Shown piece after piece: positions 17,749-24,117 of a stretch of 64,000 bases of DNA. This DNA is from Paraburkholderia sp. NMBU_R16. GTDB lineage: Bacteria; Pseudomonadota; Gammaproteobacteria; Burkholderiales; Burkholderiaceae. The DNA lies in the NCBI RefSeq assembly GCF_013282575.1, contig NZ_JAAAYE010000026.1, positions 24,806-88,805 of the forward strand, given 5' to 3'. The translations under genes and the position numbers were made by a program. The notes under the pieces were generated by a model. It was not told the origin of the DNA. It searched no databases and was given only the letters and a program-made list of their open reading frames with translations. The number at the start of each line of letters is the position of its first letter. Within the stretch, counting starts at the first letter, position 1.

Positions 17749-18261
17749 ATGAGAGAGCTTCTTATCGAACCGCTCACGCGCGCCGCGTTCGCGCCGTTCG
17801 GCGATGTCATCGAGCTCGAAGGTGCGCGCCAAATCCCGATCAACCTCGGCACGACGATGCGCTACCACGATCTCGCCCATATCGATGTCACCGAAGGTGG
17901 AGGGCGGCCGCTCCTCAATGTGTTTCGCGGCGAACCGCGTGCGTTGCCGTTCGAAGTGCGGATGCTCGAGCGGCATCCGCTCGGCAGCCAGGCGTTCGTT
18001 CCGCTGACGGACGCACCCTATCTGATCGTTGTGGCCCCGAAAGGCGAACTCGTGCCGGCCTCGATGCGCGCTTTCGTGTCGCGCGGCTGGCAGGGCATCA
18101 ACTACGCCAAGGGCGTCTGGCACCATCCGCTGATTGCGCTCGATCGATTCAGCGATTTCATCGTCATCGACCGCGGCGGCGAAGGCCACAACTGCGACGA
18201 ACAGATGCTGCCCGAACCCGTATGGCTCACCCAGGACGGCATGCGGCGGGCGCTGTCATGA
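17749..18261 (+). CDS. allA: Ureidoglycolate lyase AllA
   Basis: A 170-residue cupin-fold lyase that releases glyoxylate and urea from ureidoglycolate. Recognisable elements are [14 protein letters not shown] at the N-terminus, [36 protein letters not shown] near residue 75 and [10 protein letters not shown] near 124. It follows alc by 7 bp and ends the allantoin operon, delivering glyoxylate. The tartronate-semialdehyde-type reductase at 32072 could act downstream. Confidence 0.95.
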   Translation: MRELLIEPLTRAAFAPFGDVIELEGARQIPINLGTTMRYHDLAHIDVTEGGGRPLLNVFRGEPRALPFEVRMLERHPLGSQAFVPLTDAPYLIVVAPKGELVPASMRAFVSRGWQGINYAKGVWHHPLIALDRFSDFIVIDRGGEGHNCDEQMLPEPVWLTQDGMRRALS

Positions 18262-18362
18262 GCGTTCGAGCCCGGTCTTGCCCTAAATGGCGAGCCGGGC
18301 AAGCACAGTATTGCACCGCCGCAATCATCGAATACCCTGCCCAAGTTTCGGCTTTTCCTCGC

Positions 18363-18389
18363 TAAAGGCGACGAAATTCGTGTCGTTAT
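18363..18389 (+). promoter_or_regulatory. Candidate sigma-28 (FliA) promoter
   Basis: TAAA at 18363-18366, a 15-nt spacer, and GTCGTTAT at 18382-18389 resemble the flagellar sigma-28 pattern TAAA-N15-GCCGATAA (perfect -35, 5 of 8 in the -10). It would start transcription about 75 nt upstream of the cNMP/FliG-like gene. Confidence 0.4.
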
Positions 18390-18472
18390 CAGAGCTAACG
18401 GATTAGAAGCTCGAAGCGCTGCCGACGAGAAGCAGCGCAACCGTCGAAGAGCGAATACAAACGGGGTGTGTC

Positions 18473-19717
18473 GTGAATCAAAAACGATCGACCTGGACGC
18501 GCACGGCCGCGCCGGGAGAAGTCATCTATTCGGAAGGTTTCGCGGGCGAGCCCGTCATCTATGTGATTACGGAAGGCCGAGTCGAGATTTCCACACACTG
18601 CGACGAAAAGAAGGTCGTTCTTGCGACGGTCGGCAAAGGCGAATTCTTCGGCGAAGCGGCGCTGTTGCCGAGCGAGCCCCGCGCGCAGACAGCCAAGGCG
18701 TTGAGTTTTTGCCAATTGACCGTCGTGCCGGCGAGCATGGTGGATGACGAGCTCGAGCGTGCTTCGCCGCTTCTGAAGCATTTGCTCAGAACGACCATTC
18801 GCCGCGGGAAAAAGAAAGACGATCTGCTCGCTACCTACACCCATGCCGATTTCCTGCCGGGCGTGGTCTCGTACGCCCATGTACTGGCCCTGATGGCGAG
18901 TGGCGAAGGCATGGAAGCCTCGGATGGCTGGGGACGACGTTCACAGCCGGACGAGGTCGCGGTGACCTTGCCCAGCGTCATCGCGAAATGCCGCGCGATC
19001 GCCGGGCATTCTCGCCCGCACGTGATGACGATGCTCCGGCGCATGGAAAAGCTCAATCTCGTTGCCATGGAGTTGGGGCGGACGGAGCATCTGAGCAACA
19101 GCGGCCGCCACTCGACGAACGATGGCGCGACGGCTCGCCAGGTCGTGCGGTTCGATCCGGCTCGGATTATCGAGCGTGCACAACAGGTTGCCGACCACGA
19201 TCTCGATGTCGCGATCAACAGCGAGCTTGAACTGATCGAGCTCTCGGATCTCGAAGCGTTGATCGGCGTCGAGCGCAAGGTACTCATGAACAAGCTGTCG
19301 CATTCGGAGATTGCGGAGGACCTGTTCGCGTTTCGCAAGACGAACGTGCTCAGCTACGTCGAGCAAAAGGGCATCAGCTATTTCACGAAGCGCAACGCTC
19401 GGCCGGGCGGCGAGGTGGCCTCGCTCGAGGATCTCGAGTATGTCGATCAACGCACGCTGTTCGAAGCGGTCAGCGCGACCGACACATACGATCTGGCCAA
19501 GATGCTTGCCGCGATGACGGACGAGGCTGTCGCCGAGCGGCTCCAATCGGTCATGACCGAAGCGCGCAAGAAAGAGGTCTCCTGGGTGATGCGCCGCGAG
19601 ATCAAACTTGATCCGCTCGAAGTGAGCGATATCGAGCAGCGGTTCATCGAATCCGTCAGAGCGATCAGGATGGCGGCGGCGGGTGCGCCGGCCGAGCCGG
19701 TCAGACGCGAAGCCTGA
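18473..19717 (+). CDS. Cyclic-nucleotide-binding, winged-HTH and FliG-like fusion protein
   Basis: A 414-residue protein with an unusual domain order. Residues about 14-100 form a Crp-type cNMP-binding beta-roll (GEVIYSEGFAGEPVIYVITEG; phosphate cassette FFGEAALLPSEPRAQTA). Residues about 160-200 look like a Crp-type winged HTH (VIAKCRAIAGHSRPHVMTML, then RRMEKLNLVAM). Residues about 316-400 closely resemble the FliG C-terminal torque domain (SLEDLEYVDQRTLFEAVS, then VSDIEQRFIESVRAI), and about 255-300 looks like a second, weaker FliG-type repeat (LSDLEALIGVERKVLMNKLS). No membrane span. GTG start at 18473 with GGGG upstream. It precedes a stator pair, so it may couple a nucleotide signal to a motor. 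I know no named family with this order. Confidence 0.85.
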   Translation: MNQKRSTWTRTAAPGEVIYSEGFAGEPVIYVITEGRVEISTHCDEKKVVLATVGKGEFFGEAALLPSEPRAQTAKALSFCQLTVVPASMVDDELERASPLLKHLLRTTIRRGKKKDDLLATYTHADFLPGVVSYAHVLALMASGEGMEASDGWGRRSQPDEVAVTLPSVIAKCRAIAGHSRPHVMTMLRRMEKLNLVAMELGRTEHLSNSGRHSTNDGATARQVVRFDPARIIERAQQVADHDLDVAINSELELIELSDLEALIGVERKVLMNKLSHSEIAEDLFAFRKTNVLSYVEQKGISYFTKRNARPGGEVASLEDLEYVDQRTLFEAVSATDTYDLAKMLAAMTDEAVAERLQSVMTEARKKEVSWVMRREIKLDPLEVSDIEQRFIESVRAIRMAAAGAPAEPVRREA

Positions 19718-19728
19718 ATGCCCCCCCC

Positions 19729-19761
19729 CGGCATGACGAGTCGGCCGCGACGGTCATGCCG
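19729..19761 (+). other. Intercistronic stem-loop before the stator pair
   Basis: CGGCATGAC at 19729-19737 and GTCATGCCG at 19753-19761 form a perfect 9-bp stem with a 15-nt loop, between the cNMP/FliG-like stop and the motA-like ATG. There is no T-run, so it is more likely an RNA processing or stability element than a terminator. A run of nine C lies at 19721-19729. Confidence 0.6.
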
Positions 19762-19808
19762 CGCATGAAGCGGCGAAGCGAGCCGCGCGGCGCGCAAAGG
19801 AACACACT

Positions 19809-20573
19809 ATGGACTTGCTGACGATATTCGGCGCGCTGCTGGGCACAGCCGCAATTGCGACGGGTTTTTGGCTGGAAGGCGGGCATTTTTCGACGCTCTT
19901 TCAACTCGAGGCCTTTGTCATCGTGCTCGGCGGTACGCTGAGCGCAGTGATGATCCAGAATACCTGGGCCCGCTTTTTCGACGGCATCAAGCAACTGCAT
20001 CTCGCGTTCATGAAACCGCGGACTGTCGATCGCGAGAGCCTGTCGGTCCTGCTCGAATGGGGGGATCGGGCCAAGCTCAACGGCATGCTGGCTTTCGAGT
20101 CGCTCGATACGAGCGGCATCAATCCGTTCGCGCGGCGCGGCCTCGAGCTGTTGGCGAACGGTGTCTCGACCGCGGTGCTCGAAGACGCGTTGCAACGCGA
20201 ACTCGCGGCCTACGAGCGTAATCGGATGGCCGCCGCACGCATCTGGCAGCAGGCCGGCGGTTATGCGCCGACGTTCGGCATTCTGGGTGCCGTGCTCGGG
20301 CTGGTGCATGTCACCGGCCATATCCTCGAACCCGCTCAGCTCGGGGCCGGCATTGCCGCGGCCTTTACCGCGACGCTTTACGGACTGGCGATCGCCAATA
20401 TCGTGTTCCTGCCGCTTTACGGCAAGATCAAGGCGCAAGTCGAAAGCGAGCTGCGCTTCAGGCGGCTCTACCTCGATGGTTTGCTAGCGATCTCGCGCAA
20501 GGAGTCGCCTCAGACGATCGAAACGCGTCTTGCCGGCGAAGTCCGCGAGCGCTCCGCCGAGCTTTTGGCCTGA
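19809..20573 (+). CDS. MotA/MotC-family flagellar stator subunit (second stator set)
   Basis: A 254-residue proton-channel stator protein. It matches the MotC branch of MotA: MDLLTIFGALLGTAAIATGFWLEGGH as the first membrane segment (LEGGH typical), FVIVLGGTLSAVMIQN as the second, a cytoplasmic loop with ARRGLELLANGVSTAVLEDAL, then GGYAPTFGILGAVLGLVHVTG carrying the conserved proline, and GIAAAFTATLYGLAIANIVFLP as the fourth. AAAGGAA precedes the ATG. It is followed by the MotB-like gene. It is not next to the main flagellar genes, so it looks like an alternative stator comparable to MotCD of Pseudomonas. Confidence 0.93.
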   Translation: MDLLTIFGALLGTAAIATGFWLEGGHFSTLFQLEAFVIVLGGTLSAVMIQNTWARFFDGIKQLHLAFMKPRTVDRESLSVLLEWGDRAKLNGMLAFESLDTSGINPFARRGLELLANGVSTAVLEDALQRELAAYERNRMAAARIWQQAGGYAPTFGILGAVLGLVHVTGHILEPAQLGAGIAAAFTATLYGLAIANIVFLPLYGKIKAQVESELRFRRLYLDGLLAISRKESPQTIETRLAGEVRERSAELLA

Positions 20574-20640
20574 TCGGCCGTCCGCGCCGGCTTTTCCCGG
20601 TTGTCGGGCAGCCGGACCGCTTTGACGAGGTTTTCGTGCC

Positions 20641-21342
20641 ATGAATATTTTCGCGGGGGGCAAGCGCCTGGCGTCCGACATCGGCGGACGCGAGCGCGAG
20701 GAGGATAGCGACGAGCACTCGGAGCGCTGGCTCATTTCCTATGCCGATCTCATCACCACGTTGATGGTTTTTTTCCTGGCGCTGTACGTGCTGCAGCTTG
20801 CCCGGTACCGTGAGCTCGAGAGCAAGGCGTTCGAACAGCGCATCGTGAAACAACACGAGCAGGCGGCTGCGGCCAGTGCGGCGAATGCCCGCGACGGCGT
20901 GCGCGAGGGCGCAAAAAAGACGTTGATGGCATTGCTCGAGCCTTTCCGCGATAGCGGTCAGATCGCCATGGTCGATACACCGCAAGGGCTCGAAATCGCA
21001 ATCAACGCCCGGGTTCTGTTCAATTCGGGCGATGCGCGGTTGTTGCCCGATTCTTTCGCGGTGCTGACCGAGGTTGCCCAGGTGCTGGCCGATCATTCCA
21101 CCCGCAACGTGCTCGTCGAGGGGCACAGCGACAGCATTCCGATTTCGAACGCGAAGTACGCGTCGAATTGGGAGCTGTCATCGGCTCGCGCGGGGGCCGT
21201 CGTGCGTTTTCTCGTCGACAAGGGCGTCGCCCCGCATCGATTGTCCGCCGTCGGCCGGGCCGACAACGATCCCCTCGTGCTCGGCGGCGACGAGGCGGCC
21301 CGCGCGGCGAATCGGCGCGTGACGATTCTCGTTCAATACTGA
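20641..21342 (+). CDS. MotB/MotD-family stator subunit with OmpA-like domain
   Basis: A 233-residue partner of the MotA-like protein. One membrane helix near residues 30-52 (RWLISYADLITTLMVFFLAL) contains the proton-path aspartate in YADLITT. A short linker is followed by a periplasmic OmpA/MotB peptidoglycan-binding domain (VLFNSGDARLLPDSF, VLVEGHSDSIPIS, NWELSSARAGAVVRFL, LSAVGRADNDPL, NRRVTILV). It is shorter than many MotB proteins because the linker is small. The ATG at 20641 has only a distant AGG. A 67-bp gap separates it from the upstream partner. Confidence 0.93.
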   Translation: MNIFAGGKRLASDIGGREREEDSDEHSERWLISYADLITTLMVFFLALYVLQLARYRELESKAFEQRIVKQHEQAAAASAANARDGVREGAKKTLMALLEPFRDSGQIAMVDTPQGLEIAINARVLFNSGDARLLPDSFAVLTEVAQVLADHSTRNVLVEGHSDSIPISNAKYASNWELSSARAGAVVRFLVDKGVAPHRLSAVGRADNDPLVLGGDEAARAANRRVTILVQY

Positions 21343-21594
21343 GGCGGGCACGCACGGTAGTTTTTGCCGCTTCCGTCGATCCGGCCCCATTCGGTGCCCG
21401 CGCTTTTGGTCAGGCGCCGTAGTTCTGGCGGCCCGCGCGCGTAGGAAAGCGCTGACAAGCCTACCTCCACGTATTACGTGCGGTTCAGCGTCGGCTGATT
21501 TGCTTCGGCGTTCGTCTGGCCGATACTTTGGTCACAGGAATCCGGTTTTATTTGCAGCCGATCCGATTTGAAGGCTCCACCGCAGGAGATTGAA

Positions 21595-21735
21595 ATGAGC
21601 CGCATAGCGCAAGACCTGCTCGAACTCAAGCGCCTTACGCAGGATGGCGCCGGTGCACTGACGCAGCATCTGCTGCGCGAAGTGGCTGCGAATCTGATCG
21701 CATTTGGGGTAGCTGACCAACGCAGCGGTGGCTGA
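21595..21735 (+). CDS. Possible 46-residue small protein upstream of flhD2
   Basis: ATG at 21595 follows GGAGATTGAA (spacing about 6), a good ribosome site, and opens 46 codons ending at TGA 21735. The peptide is predicted to be one amphipathic helix (MSRIAQDLLELKRLT, then ALTQHLLREVAANLIAF) with a short polar tail. I do not recognise it. It is not a remnant of FlhC by eye. It could be a true small protein made with the flhD2 message or a chance ORF. Confidence 0.4.
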   Translation: MSRIAQDLLELKRLTQDGAGALTQHLLREVAANLIAFGVADQRSGG

Positions 21736-21751
21736 CACGCGCAGGTCGATG

Positions 21752-21767
21752 ACGCAAACGTTTGCGT
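21752..21767. promoter_or_regulatory. Perfect 16-bp LacI/PurR-type palindrome
   Basis: ACGCAAACGTTTGCGT is a perfect palindrome with the CG centre typical of LacI/GalR-family operators and matches the known E. coli PurR box form. It is 105 bp upstream of the orphan flhD start. One exact half (ACGTTTGCGT) also occurs in the leader of the first flhD. About one perfect 16-mer palindrome is expected by chance in a window this size, so function rests on the consensus match. Confidence 0.45.
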
Positions 21768-21872
21768 GGCGTGCGAAGGAGATTGAAAACATCCCGCGTA
21801 AGGCGGAGAAGACCCAGGCAATCAGGGATCTAACAATAGAGCAGCAAACTCGGATAGAAGCAGAGGAAAGCT

Positions 21873-22166
21873 ATGAACGCCTTTAATAACCACGAATCGA
21901 TCCGCGAAATCAACTTGTCGTATCTGACACTCGTGCAGCGGTTGCTGCGCGAAGACCGTAACGAAGGAATGGCGAAGCTGGGCTTGACGGCTTCATTGGC
22001 GGAAGTGCTGTCGGGTCTTTCGCCGGAGCAAACCTTGAAGCTTGCGTCGCGCGATCAACTCGTGTGCTTCTTCCGCCTGAACGGAGATGCCATGCTGGGC
22101 GCCCTCGGTACGCCCGCGGCGGCACAGCCCGTCGCTCAGGAGCCAGCGCAAGCGCTCGCTGCCTGA
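21873..22166 (+). CDS. flhD: Orphan FlhD-family regulator (second FlhD)
   Basis: A 97-residue second FlhD. The core ESIREINLSYLTLVQRLLRED, the segment EGMAKLGLTASLAEVLSGLSPEQTLKLAS and the conserved cysteine in DQLVCFFRL match the family and the FlhD at 4376-4693. The C-terminal tail is Ala/Gln-rich (AAAQPVAQEPAQALAA). RBS AGAGGAAAG precedes ATG. No flhC follows; instead a strong terminator does. It may form heteromers with the other FlhD, share the single FlhC of this window, or act without FlhC; these are inferences. Position after a stator pair is unusual. Confidence 0.92.
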   Translation: MNAFNNHESIREINLSYLTLVQRLLREDRNEGMAKLGLTASLAEVLSGLSPEQTLKLASRDQLVCFFRLNGDAMLGALGTPAAAQPVAQEPAQALAA

Positions 22167-22264
22167 CGAGCCGGTGTAAATCCTCTGGTCCGTCGTCGAG
22201 GCTGGGAGCCGAGCACTTCAGCGCTCGCTCGGAAACCGCGGTACCGCGCGACGGACTCTACCTG

Positions 22265-22290
22265 CCCGCCCTTCCCGGCGGGTTTTTTTT
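22265..22290 (+). terminator. Rho-independent terminator after flhD2
   Basis: CCCGCC (22265-22270), a 6-nt loop, GGCGGG (22277-22282) and eight T at 22283-22290. It ends the stator/flhD2 module just before the convergent puuD stop. Confidence 0.9.
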
Positions 22291-22297
22291 CGGACGC

Positions 22298-23491
22298 TCA
22301 CTGTTGCGCGCCGGCCTCGAACCACGCCGCGAGCTTCGCTCGCTCGTCGTCGGTCATATGGGTGACATTGCCGAGCGGCATCGACTTCAACTGCACTGCC
22401 TGTTGGTAGATACGCTGCGCGTTTTGCTCGATCTGCTCGTGGGTATCGAACACGACGCCCGCTGGGGCGCTGCCCATCAGACTCGGATGCGCCGAGTGGC
22501 AGGCCACGCACCGGCCCTGCAAGATGGGGGCGATATCGGCGACGTGCAGCGCGCTCGCCTGAGCAGCCTGAGCTTGCGGCGCGACCGATCGTGGCATCGT
22601 CCATACGAGCGCGACCAGTACGAGCGCGATGCCGGAGGCCGGCAGATACCAGCGTGCCTCGCCGCGATGACGCATCACGAAGAACTGCCGGATCAATGCA
22701 CCCGCGAGCATGATCAGTGCGAGCACGGCCCAGTTGTAAGGATGGGCGTAGGTCATCGCGTAGTGGTTCGACAGCATCGCGAAAACGACGGGCAGCGTGA
22801 AATAGGTGTTGTGCACCGAGCGCTGTTTGCCGCGCTTGCCGTAGATCGGGTCGGGGGTCTGCCGCTTCAGCATGGCGTCGACCATTTTGCGTTGCCCTGG
22901 AATGATCACGAAGAAGACGTTGGCCGACATGATCGTCGCCAGCATCGCGCCGACGATGAGATAGGCGGCGCGGCCGGCGAAGACGTGGCAAGCGAGCCAG
23001 ATCGCCGCGAGCACATATGCGCCTACGCATAGGCCGAGCAGCCGATCGTTGGAGCCGAATACACGGCAGAGCGCATCGTAGACGATCCAGCCGGCGGCGA
23101 GAAAACCGAGCGCCGACGCGATCGCTACGACAGGCCCCATGTCGAGCACATTGCGATCGATCAGATAGGTGTCCGGTGCAAACAGATAGAGCACGGTAAA
23201 AAGCGCGAAGCCTGACATCCACGTGGTGTAGGACGGCCACTTCGACCAATGCAGATGGTCGGGCAACGCCGGGGGGGCGACCATGTATTTCTGCATGTTG
23301 TAGAAACCGCCGCCATGCACGTGCCAGAGCTCGCCCGATACGCCGCGTGCGGCGAGGGGTGCGTCTTTCGGTTTTTTAAGGCTGTTGTCGAGTGCCACGA
23401 AGTAAAACGACTCGCCGATCCATGCGATCGCGGCAACGACATGAAACCAGCGGATCGCGAGGTTGAGCCAGTCGGTTACGAAACCTGCCAT
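22298..23491 (-). CDS. puuD: Urate hydroxylase PuuD
   Basis: A 397-residue membrane urate oxidase that makes 5-hydroxyisourate. About eight to nine hydrophobic segments are seen: WFHVVAAIAWIGESFYFVALD at the N-terminus, SALGFLAAGWIVYDAL, LIVGAMLATIMSANVFFVI, FTLPVVFAMLSNHYA and others. The family core HVHGGGFYNMQKY near residue 58 and RSVHNTYFTLPVVF near 227 are present. The C-terminus is a cytochrome-c domain with CVACH near residue 330. It is followed by uraH on the same strand in the order transcribed uraH then puuD, 39 bp apart. Electrons would pass to the respiratory chain. Confidence 0.94.
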   Translation of the reverse strand: MAGFVTDWLNLAIRWFHVVAAIAWIGESFYFVALDNSLKKPKDAPLAARGVSGELWHVHGGGFYNMQKYMVAPPALPDHLHWSKWPSYTTWMSGFALFTVLYLFAPDTYLIDRNVLDMGPVVAIASALGFLAAGWIVYDALCRVFGSNDRLLGLCVGAYVLAAIWLACHVFAGRAAYLIVGAMLATIMSANVFFVIIPGQRKMVDAMLKRQTPDPIYGKRGKQRSVHNTYFTLPVVFAMLSNHYAMTYAHPYNWAVLALIMLAGALIRQFFVMRHRGEARWYLPASGIALVLVALVWTMPRSVAPQAQAAQASALHVADIAPILQGRCVACHSAHPSLMGSAPAGVVFDTHEQIEQNAQRIYQQAVQLKSMPLGNVTHMTDDERAKLAAWFEAGAQQ

Positions 23492-23530
23492 GAAGTGTCT
23501 CCAGCGTTCGATTGCGATCTTCGCGGCGCG

Positions 23531-23887
23531 TCAACTGCCGCGATAGGTGCTGTACGCCCACGGCGAAACGAGGAGCGGCACGTGATAATGGGCCGCCGCG
23601 TCCGCCACGCCGAAGCGCAGCACGACGCGATCGACGAAGCGTGGTTGCGGTAGGGCAACGCCGGCCGCGGCGAAGTAATCGCCCGCATGAAAGACGAGTT
23701 CGTACTCGCCTTGCGCGAACGCGCTGCCCTCGACGAGCGGCGCATCGCAGCGGCCATCCGCATTGGTGACAGCGGTGGCGACGAGCGCACGGCTATCGTC
23801 GCGGCCGAGCGCGAACAGTTCGATCCTGATGCCCGCGCCGGGCCGGCCGTGCGCGGTGTCGAGCACGTGGGTGGTGAGTTTTCCCAT
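23531..23887 (-). CDS. uraH: 5-hydroxyisourate hydrolase UraH
   Basis: A 118-residue transthyretin-like hydrolase that opens 5-hydroxyisourate to OHCU, the substrate of UraD. It has the N-terminal LTTHVLDTAHGRP with the catalytic His, a central TNADGRCDAPL, the HYHVPLLVSPWAYSTYRGS end and the diagnostic terminal YRGS. Length equals the family. It is transcribed with puuD directly downstream, so urate oxidation and ring opening are co-expressed. Confidence 0.96.
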   Translation of the reverse strand: MGKLTTHVLDTAHGRPGAGIRIELFALGRDDSRALVATAVTNADGRCDAPLVEGSAFAQGEYELVFHAGDYFAAAGVALPQPRFVDRVVLRFGVADAAAHYHVPLLVSPWAYSTYRGS

Positions 23888-24117
23888 CGCATGCGGTCCT
23901 GGGTTCGTATGTCGGCATTCTAGAAAGTCGAAACGCTGCGTGCGCGACCGATAGGAAAGATAATGGCGCTCGCATGACGCGCGGGGGGGGGGCGGAGCCG
24001 ACTCGCGCCGGCGAGGAGGACTATATCGTAGCCGTGAAGGTGGGTATCGCAGGCGGACCTATTGCCACCGCTATTTTGGCCCTCGATCGTTAGGGCCTGT
24101 CTACACAGGGAGCGTAC

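Larger units (their letters stand above)
21343..21872. other. Stator-to-flhD2 intergenic region
   Basis: A 530-bp stretch between the MotB-like stop and the orphan flhD. It holds a 13-nt palindrome CACGTATTACGTG at 21468-21480, a 46-codon ORF with a good ribosome site (21595-21735), a perfect 16-nt palindrome (21752-21767), and the string GGAGATTGAAA twice (from 21586 and 21778). I found no confident promoter; GCCGATAC at 21519-21526 resembles a sigma-28 -10 but lacks its -35. Confidence 0.5.

Noticed and set aside
19809..21342. Zorya-type antiphage ZorAB
   Set aside because: The MotA-like protein has normal MotC length without the long ZorA tail, the partner is a MotB/MotD type, and no ZorC, ZorD or ZorE is adjacent.
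21468..21480. 13-nt palindrome CACGTATTACGTG
   Set aside because: Perfect 6-bp arms of this kind are expected by chance many times in 64 kb and it matches no operator I know; noted only in the intergenic entry.
21519..21526. GCCGATAC as a sigma-28 -10 upstream of flhD2
   Set aside because: No TAAA at the correct spacing.
24001..24117. Purine riboswitch before the deaminase gene
   Set aside because: The conserved purine-riboswitch core sequences are absent; only weak GGTGG/CCACC pairing is seen.
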